A DNA stretch of 64,000 bases from Bradysia coprophila. Lineage: Eukaryota > Arthropoda > Insecta > Diptera > Sciaridae. The position numbers and the translations under genes are program-made. The first letter of the stretch is position 1. Every line of letters starts with the position of its first letter. The DNA is taken from contig NW_023503584.1 in the NCBI RefSeq assembly GCF_014529535.1, positions 62,001 through 126,000 on the forward strand, written 5' to 3'. Below, piece by piece: positions 36,575 to 47,071 of this stretch. Below the pieces are notes generated by a model. The model had not been told where the DNA came from, ran no database searches, and saw only the letters and a list, made by a program, of their open reading frames with translations.

Positions 36575-36985
36575 CCAGCCTCATCAACATTCGACTCATC
36601 ATCTGTCCAACCCAATTGTTCGTCATCAAATTTTCTGCCCCTCACCTACACAACAGATTGTCCAGAATCATACCAAAGCAGCTCATCTGCAGCCAAATCG
36701 ACAAGAAAACAAAAATCCAAACAAAAACATCGTCATTCCTCGTCACGTGTCACCCACAATGAAGATCCTCTGTTGGATCAACAAACCGAACCGATAAACA
36801 ACAACAGCAAATGGTTGGAGTGTCGAGCCAATCAGTCATCGCTGACCAGTTCGTATGTGAAACTGTTGAGCAAAGTTAGTACGTTCGATGCATTTGAATT
36901 TAAAGAAATGGATGGAATCAATACGCCTGGATTGGAATCGCAATCGCAACAATACAGGGATTTGGACTGCAGATATCAACAATAG
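36575..36985 (+). CDS. or: Open frame after the AP-3 sigma stop: candidate readthrough extension
   Basis: The AP-3 sigma stop is TGA followed by C (TTC TGA CCA). The same frame then stays open for 136 codons to TAG at 36983-36985. The predicted peptide is serine-rich, with a basic stretch KSTRKQKSKQKHRH, an acidic dileucine-like EDPLLDQQ and a hydrophilic, mixed-charge tail (SYVKLLSKVSTFDAFEFKEM). TGA-C is the leakiest stop context known and is typical of confirmed insect readthrough genes. A downstream AATAAA at 36999 shows that this is all in one terminal exon. No acceptor that would join this frame to exon 4 while skipping the TGA was noticed. It could also be a long 3' UTR open by chance. 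Confidence 0.45.
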   Translation, partial: PASSTFDSSSVQPNCSSSNFLPLTYTTDCPESYQSSSSAAKSTRKQKSKQKHRHSSSRVTHNEDPLLDQQTEPINNNSKWLECRANQSSLTSSYVKLLSKVSTFDAFEFKEMDGINTPGLESQSQQYRDLDCRYQQ

Positions 36986-36998
36986 GTTTTCTTCAAAA

Positions 36999-37004
36999 AA
37001 TAAA
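36999..37004 (+). promoter_or_regulatory. or: Polyadenylation signal AATAAA for AP-3 sigma
   Basis: Canonical AATAAA 425 nt after the TGA and 14 nt after the TAG that ends the extension frame, followed by the T/G-rich GTTTTCTGTTTGTG. Confidence 0.7.
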
Positions 37005-37278
37005 GTTTTCTGTTTGTGAAATCGGATCTATTCCCACTATAATATATGATTATTGAAAATATAGATGGCGTTGTTTCATTGATGCTGGATAATGTTATAA
37101 AACCATTAATCTGACGCATATGGTAAGCATCTCGCGATATTAAATCTGTTACGTCGTTTGACTATTGCCGTCTAATTGTCTTCAAACATTCTTTGATGTC
37201 TGATCGGTAGTTGCAAGGGTTAGACTAGAAGAAGAAAGTCGTCATAAAAATTGCGTTACTTTAACTCAACCCAAAATG

Positions 37279-37457
37279 CAGTGGACGTCAGTGAAATTTA
37301 GTCATGAATTTGATTCAGCTGTTTTTCAGCTGGTAAACTTATGCAAACAAAGATGTTCATACGTATGTGCCACGCCACAACCCCGCTTGTGCTTGTAACT
37401 TTTTCACCCGTATTAAGACGTAAAGCACACTTGTTTGTATGAGTGGACCAGCGGTTC
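37279..37457. mobile_element. Truncated CAGCTG-family MITE
   Basis: Left part CAGTGGACGTCAGTGAAATT then TTCAGCTGTTTTTCAGCTGG, as in the complete copies, and a right-hand GTATGAGTGGACCAGC, after which the matching terminus is lost. Confidence 0.6.
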
Positions 37458-37672
37458 TAATCGGCAGCCCCATCGTAACCAGTTTCTTATATTTCTTCGA
37501 CTCTCCAGACAAAATGAAGTAATAGATCCGATAATACAACTGCTGACATGTTTGTTGTCTGAGAAAGTGTAATTACTGGCGATCTTACAATTTTATATAC
37601 GTTTGTCAATAGACCTTCGAAATCTTCGAATTTATTAGCCTCAACATGCATTCTGCTATAGAAGAAGGAACC

Positions 37673-39095
37673 CACGGTGGGGCTGAACCACCTTATTTTG
37701 AGACTTCCGTGAACATGGGGATATTGGTTTGGAAATGATTGGAGAATGTTTTTTGAGTGATTTGACCGCAAAATCAAAATCGTTTGGGTGGGAATGCTCG
37801 CAAAAGCTATATTTGTTGCTCAAAATGTAATCGATGGAACACTCCTGATTAAGCCACGAATCAGAATGTTTTAGAATAATATTTTAAGGTTGTAAAATGA
37901 TTTGTATGACTCAAATAAGTCTCTACCATTCAACTGAAACCCATTTCACAGGTAATTAGACGATAAGAACTTAATTTTAAGATATTTAGTGTCCCCCACG
38001 CCCCTCCTCAGCAAAAAAGAAGTTTTTCCGAAATGTACCCAAAAACTAAAAACGCACATCGATTCAGGGACCTTTTGGGAGCTCAGAACAGCATTCAGTA
38101 AAATCGGACCAGCTCCTTCCCTATACAAAATTTTTCATTTCATGAAATTTCATGCACCCCTTCGAAACCATTTTGTCACAAAAGTTCAGTGAGTGGACAT
38201 ATTTTGATCGAAGTTAATTGGAATCTTATAGTCAGAGGTCATACCTTTCTAACGATACCCCACTCAATGTATTTCATGTGAGTTTGTTGACTTGAAAATT
38301 GTCGTGAAGTCGACCAACTCGAAAATAGAGTAAACGGAGTAATCAAAGAAAGTATAGTTCTCATTTTCATAAATTTGTCTTTAAAAAACGTTTTATTTCC
38401 GTTCCTTCTATCGAAGCCAAATAAAATATGGAAAGTAAAAGAAGACTCAATATGAGTGTCCTAACTATTTAGCCTGTTTTCGAGTTAGCGACTCGATACT
38501 TTGAGTGGGTTATCCTTAGAAAGGTATGACCTCTGACTATAAGATACCAATTAACTTCGATCAAAATATGTCCACTCACTGAACTTTTGTGACAAAATGG
38601 TTTCGAAGGGGTGCATGAAATTTCATGAAATGAAAAATTTTGTATAGGGAAGGAGCTGGTCCGATTTTACTGAATGCTGTTCTGAGCTCCCAAAAGGTCC
38701 CTGAATCGATGTGCGTTTTTAGTTCTTGGGTACATTTCGGAAAAACTTCTTTTTTGCTGAGGAGGGGCGTGGGGGACACTAAATATCTTAAAATTAAGTT
38801 CTTATCGTCTAATTACCTGTGAAATGGGTTTCAGTTGAATGGTAGAGACTTATTTGAGTCATACAAATCATTTTACAACCTTAAAATATTATTCTAAAAC
38901 ATTCTGATTCGTGGCTTAATCAGGAGTGTTCCATCGATTACATTTTGAGCAACAAATATAGCTTTTGCGAGCATTCCCACCCAAACGATTTTGATTTTGC
39001 GGTCAAATCACTCAAAAAACATTCTCCAATCATTTCCAAACCAATATCCCCATGTTCACGGAAGTCTCAAAATAAGGTGGTTCAGCCCCACCGTG
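37673..39095. mobile_element. Chapaev/CMC-like long-arm foldback (copy E3)
   Basis: Ends CACGGTGGGGCTGAACCACC and inverse, flanked by the 4-bp duplication AACC (37669-37672, 39096-39099). The two arms, about 590 bp each (37673 to about 38265 and about 38505 to 39095), are nearly identical inverted copies; the translated frames within them differ by a single residue. The spacer is about 240 bp. It shares termini with E1/E2 but not the interior. No transposase. Confidence 0.88.
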
Positions 39096-39769
39096 AACCA
39101 GTCAGAGTTCATTACATTTTTCTCGTCAATAACAGTAACCATTTTTCAGCTTTAGGAAACGAACTTTGGAGTTTCGATTTCATTCAACGTCTCGTCAAAA
39201 AAAAGTGTTCTCTCTTGTCGCGTAGATAACTATTGCAAGTTAATGTCGAAGTGAAGGATGAATTTGAAACTTTTCTTCTCGACAATCATCCCTAACCGTT
39301 GGAATGTAACATACGAGAGTTGAAAATGTATTCCAGCAATAGTTATTTACGTAGCTATCTCTTTTGGAGGACTATTTTTTAAGCAATTTCGTTCTGTTGT
39401 AGCCAAAACAGAACAAAGCGAAATCTGCATTTGTAATTAACTCAAATCAACCGTCCAAAACACATACAGATGAACGAGAATTTTCGTCCCTGTGGCATAC
39501 AAAGACTAATCTAAGATACTTTTATACCACCAATTACAAGACCGGTTAAATCGAGAGAGTTTTCATCGGTACATTTCGTTGCTCTGTGAGAGTTCGGCGA
39601 TGTACGGATATATATGGTGACACCGTACAGCGGGCCATACATTTAATGTATGTGTATTGTGTATGTTGAACTCAACGATATTATTTTGAGTAAAATGTCG
39701 GCAATCGAGTGTCGACGGCAGTTTTGTTTACAATTTTGTTGTTAGTTAAAATCAGATTTTTTGTTGAAA

Positions 39770-40493
39770 ATGGTTTATACTTGTTGTGTAATGAGATGTT
39801 CATCAAATGGAAATATGGTTGGACGTAAATTTTTTCGGTTTCCAATGATTGACCACCACTCCGCTAATAGCCTTGCAAAGTCGGAAAAAAGACAAAAGGC
39901 ATGGTTGAATGCTTTGAAAAAGCCGAATTTTCCGGAACGTCACTACAAGAATGCAAAGGTTTGCGACCGACACTTTGTTTCTGGTCAGTTGTCAGACGAT
40001 GCATTTTGAGTTGAGATTTTGAATGTTTTTTGTATCATTAGGACGGTCGGCGAATTTGCATGACGTATCAAACATTGATTGGATACCGACTCTGAATTTG
40101 GGATACTCCATCGAGAAGACAAATGATAGAGCTGTGACTGTTCAAATTGGGTCTGGCGAGACGTTCACGATTGTAGAAGTTGATGATCCAGGCGATAAAG
40201 TAAAAATTGAAGAGCAAACTGTGACCGACGATGTAGTAACAAATTGTGCCAACTATCGGGACAGCGGAAGCGGAACACAAACATATAGCGAATCGAAGGA
40301 CTGCGGTACAAATGCGCATGAGGCATACCACTCCTCTTCTTCATCAACCGACAGCAACGGTTCGTTGCGAACAACTCGTGGTACTCAAACAAAACTTTTT
40401 GAGAGTGAAACTATTGGAACACAAACTGGATCAAAATCATTTTGCACAAGTGCTACCCAAACGGATGATGCTGATACGAAGGATCAGATATGA
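39770..40493 (+). CDS. THAP-domain protein with TQT repeats
   Basis: Two exons, 39770-39983 and 40042-40493, split by a 58-nt GT-AG intron inside a glycine codon; 221 residues. The N-terminal THAP zinc finger is complete: CCVMRC (C5/C10), KAWLNALKK, CDRHF (C65, H68) and, across the splice, HFVSGRSANLHD then WIPTLNLGY. THAP fingers bind DNA specifically. The C-terminal half is acidic and low-complexity with TQT at residues 150-152, 186-188, 198-200 and 210-212, the anchor of dynein light chain LC8 binding sites. The start is the first ATG (AAA ATG GTT). The family includes host transcription factors and P-element-type transposases; no transposase domain follows here, so a host DNA-binding protein is more likely, though the target is unknown. 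Confidence 0.85.
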
Positions 40494-41303
40494 GAATATA
40501 GAATGTGTTGCAAATCCATTTTTTTTATTAAGCAAATTCCAAAATTGGTATCCTTTCTGCCAATACGAAGTCGTTCTTCCCTTCTTTTATTCAACAAGGT
40601 AAGACAAGCTCAGGGAGCCGTTGTCAATGTATTTCCATTGTTTCATCTGTAAGAAAAAGCAACACCAGCATTGTGTCGGTATTCGAAATTTCGCCCTGAT
40701 TGTATATCGGACGAATAATGTAAAAATGTAAAATGTTTTCGGATTACAGTAATCAATTACGTATGCATCACAACAAACGGAAATGAGAGAATGTTCTTGC
40801 CGGTAGAATTAATAGAGGAGTTAAACAAGTACAGCATATCGATGAAAAAAATACTCCATTTCACCGGCTATAAATATGGAGGTCCCTTTATCGAAATTCC
40901 TTACACCCGAGAGCGACCCGCAAAAACAAATTAGTACATACAAGGTCATATAAATCCATAATCGAAGGAATGGAGCCAGTTCAAAAAAGATTAGATGAGA
41001 GGTATGTATGTTATTTAAAACTAACAACTTGCGCTAACAATACTGGAAAAAAGTATTAACCGGTAGGGAAACAACTATGGTGATCTTTCTGAATTTTCTT
41101 GATTTTTTTGACGTGTCGTTACTTTACACGGATTTTTCGTCATTTATAATATTTAAAAAAATCAAGAAAGCACCAAAAAATTCAAGAGAAGTCCGCGAAA
41201 TGAAGAACTTGATTTTTTGATTTTTTCATAGTTGTTGCCCCTCGGCCAAACTCGACCCTGATTTGATAAGTCAATAAGGAAGTTTTTCAACGTGTCTTTT
41301 TAG
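40494..41303. other. Region after the THAP gene, nothing recognised
   Basis: No clear poly(A) signal or gene. An ATG at about 40967 opens a few codons to a GTATGT donor-like site near 41003, but no exon could be tied to it. Confidence 0.4.
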
Positions 41304-41510
41304 ATGCCAGTTCAAGGCGATTACTGGCATGCACTATCACTTAATACCGACATGGAGCGAAAGTCAAAAGTCAAGTCGACGTCGATTCAAAATTCGACCG
41401 CGTTAGACGGTAATGGTGCTCCGAACGTCGCTACCGATGCTGATGTTACGGCTAACAATATATTTTTAAGGTCCATCAAAGGACAATGGATCAAAGGCAA
41501 TATTCGTTGA
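41304..41510 (+). CDS. Possible terminal exon, unknown protein
   Basis: Sixty-eight codons from ATG (ATGCCAGTTCAAGG) to TGA, directly preceded by an acceptor-like TCTTTTTAG. Codon use looks coding-like (ACCGACATGGAG, GCTCCGAACGTC) and the peptide (DYWHALSLNTDMERKSKVKS..., ending RSIKGQWIKGNIR) is not low-complexity, but I recognise no family and found no convincing upstream exon. It may be a chance frame. Confidence 0.2.
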   Translation: MPVQGDYWHALSLNTDMERKSKVKSTSIQNSTALDGNGAPNVATDADVTANNIFLRSIKGQWIKGNIR

Positions 41511-43367
41511 CCTACGAATCGATCGACTAACTCCGGAGGAAAGAGGGAAAATGGCTTACATTCAAATTAAGAAATTTTACGACCCCAATTTACAAAACCG
41601 GCCATTAAGCCATGGCACAAATGTTTTTAATTTTTTGTCAAAACTGTGCGCGCCTAACACAAAAATTCACTTCTATGATGCTAAAAATTAATGGAACAAA
41701 CCCGATTTTGTCAACACTACAGTGACATTTCAGCAAATCGCGTGCTTCCTCTTAACGGACACTACTGCATTAATAAACTGCAGTTTCACAATGAAAGCGA
41801 ACCAAATGCCGTAAGTTGACCAACAAATTCATTGATGAGTAAAATTTCCTTTCTAAGGCATATTAATCGACGATTTTATCGTGACAACCCTTTGTCACAA
41901 ACTACAACCACTTTCAAATTAGAAAACAACCCGGACTTCACCTCTGAGAGATGACCCCTTTTTCTCATTAACTTACCATTGGATTTTTGATTTTCTTTCT
42001 CTCCCTTCTCTCACTATGAATTTTCTCTGTCATTCTCTTCGATCGCGTTTCTGCCAAAAAACTTCCCGATATCACGAAATTCGAAAGCTCGAAGTAACCC
42101 CGTTTAAGATAGTGCCAATTTTTGTGTTGACAAAAAATCACAAAATTTTTTGAAATTCGTTCAGTTTTTTGTTGTAATACAAATTATTGTGTCGTGATGG
42201 CACATAGTTGCGGCATCCATAGGACACAAACACATTACTTGTGGCCAAAAAATGTTTTTATACCTCTTGCGTTTGCATCAAAAAAAAAATTTGGTTTTTA
42301 GTATTGAAATTTTTGAGTAGAGTGTATATGTACCACATTCATGCATCGAAAGCATACTTTTGTCAATTCAACCCATGCATGTTGGGTACCATTAGAAAGG
42401 TATGAGAGTGTAGATTATAGGCAACCATTGTTTCTGCTCTTCAGTTTCTTTTGAAGAGCCCAAACACCCTTCAAAGTTCACCGATATTTGTCGAAAATCC
42501 AATTAGAATTTTTTTGTATATATGAGACCAAAAATGATTTATTCCCTCTCTTCCCATTAATACATGACATAAGCTTTCCAACGATACCCCACTTGCCCAT
42601 GGCGCCGTTTGGGCGCAATTTTTGTAAGAAAAACACTATTTTACGAAATTAGTAGATCTCACATCAGCTTACAAAGTGTGATAAAAATATTCTGACACCG
42701 GATTTCATTTCAGGTGATCGAAAGCTTTATAAAAAAATCGGTCCGATTTTTGAATTCTGTTTTTCAAAAGAATCCCTCTGAGACATAGCAACTCCGGTGA
42801 ACCGGTCACTATATTAGTCACTGTTTGCAATCCGGTCAAGATCATTATTTGTGTTAATGCACTCTGACCGTAACTAAACGTATCTCGGTAACGGGGAATT
42901 TCGCACCGAGCGAAGTTCCTACTCTAGGATATAATGGCCGAATATGGAATTGGTGGAACACATAACGGAGAGCACTGTGGCACTGCCACTTATAAGGTAA
43001 AAGTTCAGGTGTACTTTAAGTTTCGTAATGAATGTGGTCTTTTGGCTTATGAAATTTGTTGGTCTCAGGACATATCACGTACCGCATTATTATTTAAAAG
43101 TAATATTGTTCCGAGCAAAGTCCAGAAATTCAACAAAGAATTATGTTAAGGAAATCAGTTCAGTACCAATATCGATTAGAGCGAACTTTCTTCCTGTAAT
43201 AACTCACTTCCGCCTCTTCTCACTTGAATTACTAAATCCTTGTAGATCATGACAATAAAAATAAACTTTTCAAAAACTGAAATTTTGTGTTTTACGTTAC
43301 AGTACTAAGTGTATTATACATCAACACGTCGTTTAACACAATGCACTTGAAAATGAATTAGAAATCT
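41511..43367. other. No supported gene
   Basis: A 71-codon plus-strand frame at 42934-43149 (starting MAEYGIGGTHNGEHCGTATY) is followed by AATAAA at about 43254-43259, but it has no family resemblance, and a donor-like GTAAAAG interrupts it. Otherwise AT-rich spacer. Confidence 0.4.
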
Positions 43368-43670
43368 TCAAAATGGTGCGCACAAGCCAGCGCAGTAGTG
43401 CTGTTCCCCTTCACACTCGATATCCTGACGACATCGTTTTACTAAATTGTTTGGTTCCAGCGAAGTTGTTGTGTAACACCATGACCTTAAGAAGATTGTG
43501 GGACGAAAATTAGTTCTAATGTAAATAGTGCCAAATCCCCCGTCGAACGGCACACAGTATTTCCAGCAATGTCCATTACAGCCATATACAGCTGTGTCGC
43601 AGCGTGTTGTGAAAACAGAGAGCACGGCAACTATGCTGAACCAAATAGCGATCTTCAATGTGTACTTCAT
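43368..43670 (-). CDS. Small secreted cysteine-rich protein
   Basis: One hundred residues in one exon, starting at the ATG complementary to 43668-43670. Residues 1-23 (MKYTLKIAIWFSIVAVLSVF...) are a textbook signal peptide, so the protein is exported. The mature part has eight cysteines at 31, 35, 39, 65, 80, 86, 93 and 97 in the pattern CNGHCWKYC...SWCYTT...RCRQDIEC...YCAGLC, enough for four disulfides. I have a memory of similar GxCWxxC/WCYT proteins in arthropods, but I cannot name a family or function. An in-frame ATG 18 codons upstream would spoil the signal peptide, so the internal start is preferred. No neighbouring gene suggests a role. Confidence 0.65.
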   Translation of the reverse strand: MKYTLKIAIWFSIVAVLSVFTTRCDTAVYGCNGHCWKYCVPFDGGFGTIYIRTNFRPTIFLRSWCYTTTSLEPNNLVKRCRQDIECEGEQHYCAGLCAPF

Positions 43671-43922
43671 CTCTAGACAATTCGAAATGATACTGATGTC
43701 GATCTTACAGATCACCACAGGCATATTTATCCACTAACCAAATTTTCAATGTTGCAAATTAAAGAATAAACAAACAAAACTCTAACTGCTAGAGTGGTAC
43801 AATAATCAGATCTGAAAGCCGTCGAGATGCGAGTGTTTTCACAGCCGAGCTGCAATCGGAACAAGTCGAAATACTGTTGGTATATGCATTTTACTAACAT
43901 GTTATAATATAAAGGAACTTCT

Positions 43923-44030
43923 ACAATTGTTAAAAGTTTCCTATGTGCAGAATGAGCACCAGCTAAATATCACCAGCTGGATCTACTAACATGATGCTCA
44001 TTCTCCACACAGAAAACTTTTAGCAATTGT
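43923..44030. ncRNA. miRNA-sized hairpin candidate
   Basis: Arms 43923-43958 (ACAATTGTTAAAAGTTTCC...) and 43995-44030 pair over 36 nt with 32 Watson-Crick pairs, one wobble and three mismatches; loop 36 nt, itself containing CCAGCT...AGCTGG. Size and mismatch pattern suit a pri-miRNA, but a small MITE would look similar. The host strand is unknown. Confidence 0.35.
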
Positions 44031-44417
44031 ATTGAATTAGACACTTCAAAAGTGAATTAAACAAGTGAAAGTTTATCTAGAACTTCATATCTACAAAATG
44101 CTTTCTTTTTGATGGTGAATCAAGTACCAAGTACTACTGCACTAATCGCTTTATTTTTGTCAGCTGTCGTGTCTGGTACGCTTATTCATTTAAAATTGTT
44201 TATTGTCTCAAGATAGTCTACATTTTTGGTAATCAAATTAATACAACATCATTTCGAAGCCACTGGAATGTGTTTCTAATAAATAACATTCTCTAAAACG
44301 TTGAACTAGCGATTTTGTGAGTTTTTTTTATTCAAATTCGTTCAATGAATGCTGATTCATACAATCGAATATTTTTATCAGTAAATAGTGACTGAAATAA
44401 TCTAGAACTTCGAATTT

Positions 44418-44587
44418 GAAGTGAAATTATAAGAGAAATCGAATCAATGAAATGAAATCTGAAATAAAATTTTGGTGGAGAATTGTCCCGGCAAGGTGGA
44501 GATTCTGGGTTCGGGTCCCAGTCGTGGAACCAAAATTTTATTTCAGATTTCATTTCATTGATTCGATTTCTCTTATAATTTCACTTC
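44418..44587. repeat. Perfect 58-bp palindrome around a tRNA-like core
   Basis: Arms 44418-44475 and 44530-44587 are exact reverse complements (58/58). The 54-nt spacer contains CTGGGTTCGGGTCCCAG, a perfect T-arm-like stem-loop in which GGTTCGGGTCC (44508-44518) matches 10 of 11 positions of the Pol III B box, followed by TCGTGGAACCA. Interpreted as a tRNA-derived fragment trapped in a foldback. Confidence 0.85.
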
Positions 44588-45492
44588 TGATTCATACAAA
44601 TTGCCGAGTGGCACTCCTTTTCTGGAGCTAGACCTTTGACTTTCAGTCTAGGGAATACAACCAGCCCATTCTCTAGTGTCTGAGAAATTGATAATTCTTC
44701 CGACAGAAATAGTGGATTACGCTGGATGCTGCGAAAGTAATTCATTACACAAGGACACAATTTTGTGATACGAGCGAACTAACGAGTATGTTTTTGAGCA
44801 ACAACCTTCGTAACAGTTAATTTCGACAAGTGTAGAGTTTGTATATCCGAGCCGAATGCGAATGTGTTAGCTTTAAATAAACATTAGTTTTAGTTGCAGA
44901 AACGCACTTCAAGCAAAAGTGATTATAGTGGTCAGCTGCAGAAAGTACTTTATTTTGCATGAAAATAATTTTACAGTGTTTTACAGTTTACAGTCGTTTG
45001 ACTGGCTCTGAGCTTAACCGAAAAACAAAAATCCAGATAATTGCAGATTATTATCGGTTATGATCGACAACTTGAGTGGACTTAACAAAAAGGTGGTTTT
45101 GGTAGAATATCAGCCCTAAAACGCACTTTAGGAGTGATTTTTGGGGTCTGAGGGTGAGTTTTGTCTATAATTTATATCTCTCGATGGATGTAACTGAAAA
45201 TTCTGAAAAAATTCTCTAAAAAATGTTTGTGTGGGGAGTAGCATCTGAATAGGGTGTGTGTGAAAAATCTAAAAAAAATTACATAATAACTCCTTTTATT
45301 TTTACAAGGAGTCAAAAAAACCTGAAAAAAAAATCTCCGATGTTACACTCCATACACACACATTTTTTGAGAATTTTTTCAGCTTTTTACGTCAACACCC
45401 AAGAGAGAAATAAATGAAAAACAAAATTCACATTTTCGTCAATAGCTCCACTATAACTCCATTTTGGAGTTTCATACTACACTAATAGTACA
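44588..45492. other. No gene seen
   Basis: AT-rich spacer; TTTTTTGAGAATTTTTTCAG-type segments near 45190-45380 are loosely inverted around 45290, a possible degraded foldback. Confidence 0.4.
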
Positions 45493-45659
45493 TTTCATAC
45501 CTAGGACTAAAAGTCTTTTTTAGCGTGTGAGAAGTTTCCAGACAGAGGCCGAAGGTGAGGTCTGGAATCGAATACGCTAAAAAAGACTTTTAGTCCGTGG
45601 TACGAAAAGTATTTTTCATATTGGACGGAGTCGCACTTTTCGGGTCCTAGGTATGAAAA
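45493..45659. repeat. Nested foldback with GAGG...GAAG hinge
   Basis: Outer inverted pair CATACCTAGGAC / GTCCTAGGTATG, inner pair GGACTAAAAGTCTTTTTTAG / inverse, closing on AGAGGCCGAAGGTGAGG. Typical of the small foldbacks that litter this window. Confidence 0.65.
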
Positions 45660-47071
45660 AGTAGTTCTAAGACCCTTCGAATCATCGGCTTTTAATGCTA
45701 ACCATTTCGTAAAGCCGCTCACGTTTCTCAGAGCCGATCAAACGACTACAACCGAAATTAATTTTTATTCAAAGCGAACGCAGTAACACATTCGTGGTCG
45801 TTATTGCGGTCGTAAATTTTTTTGAAAAGTATTTTGATAAAAAGATATCATCAAAAATGAAATACGTGACACGCAATGTATGCTACAATTTTAGCTAAGT
45901 ACCGATGCCTCTTAAGGAGGAAAAAAAAGTGTACCATTGCGTATATTAGAGCCATCTGCACATAGCATAAAATGTCGTAGATCCCATTATAGTGTAACCC
46001 ATTATAGCACAATGTATTTAGTTATAATATTTGTTGGTTCATAATATAATTCGTTATACTTTACGCAATAAATTATTTCAAACATAAAGTGTTATCAAAA
46101 GTATGAAGTCATTTTAGCGAAAGAAATGCCTTTGACCGTCTTAGATGTACGATTAAGAAAGAAATTAACAATTCCCACAAGTCAACCAGTGATCTTACTG
46201 CTGAAATAAATTGTTGCCATTTGTAAGGATTTGGGCTCACTTCCCAATATTTAAGTCTCGTCAATCAATCACTCCACTGATAAAGTGTATACCTAAGACG
46301 CCTTGCCCAGCCTATGTAATACTCTTATCATTATTTTCGTCGACAAAGCAAGTTTTCAACGATAACTAAAAAGGAACGTAGGTGTAGTTCGACTCAAAAC
46401 AAACGAATACATTTAAATTGCTTGATCAGCGAATTTAGTTTGATGAGAAGAAGTAACACTGATGTGTGGTTCTGGTTACTTGTTTGTTAGTTTATCCGAT
46501 GTTTACGTTTCATTCTCATAGAATAAAAATCTACTAACCCTTGTCGGACAATCGCAATATAATTTATCAAATTGCTGATGTTTCAACGATTTTTTAACAT
46601 TTGTGGGAAAATTTCTATTTGTTCGATTTTTTATTTTTTATGTGGAGAAAATAGGAAATTTCTCCACTGAATATGTGACGCTGCCTTTGTTTTTAAAATG
46701 TTATTATTACGCATGAAAAAGCGTCGTGTTCACTACGGCGAAAAATAACAAATTCAAACTTCAGAGCGAAGCGAGGGCAGCAATTTCACTCGAGTTGGAA
46801 TTTCCGACTTTTTTCCGAACAAAGCACAACATTCTTCACAATGCAGACGAGAAAATAGCTATTTTTTCACCTCAACTGAAACTTCGGGAGCTCTTGTTGT
46901 GAAAAACATTGTGCTTGCCTCGGGAAAAAAACGTCGGAATTTTATTTTTCTCAGGTGGCTTGTGGCTCTGGCAACAAACAACACCATCGAAATTAAATTT
47001 CCCTGTTTTACTCTTCTTCTCTCGATGAACAAATAAGCCCATTTCCCATTTACCGTTTTTCTCCACGAAAC
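45660..47071. other. Repeat-rich spacer, no gene
   Basis: No coding region. From about 46700 short inverted and hinge-like segments occur (AGAGCGAAGCGAGGGC at about 46763, CCTCGGG near 46918), matching the small foldback families. Confidence 0.4.

Noticed and set aside
37946..38822. Two almost identical proteins on opposite strands (37989-38192 and 38576-38779)
   Set aside because: They are the same DNA in the two arms of foldback E3; no domain or codon signal supports a gene.
42934..43149. Plus-strand 71-codon frame followed by AATAAA
   Set aside because: No family match and an internal donor-like site; not strong enough to call a gene.
44112..44177. Short signal-peptide-like frame MVNQVPSTTALIALFLSAVV ending at a GT
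   Set aside because: It could be a signal-peptide exon, but no downstream exon was found.
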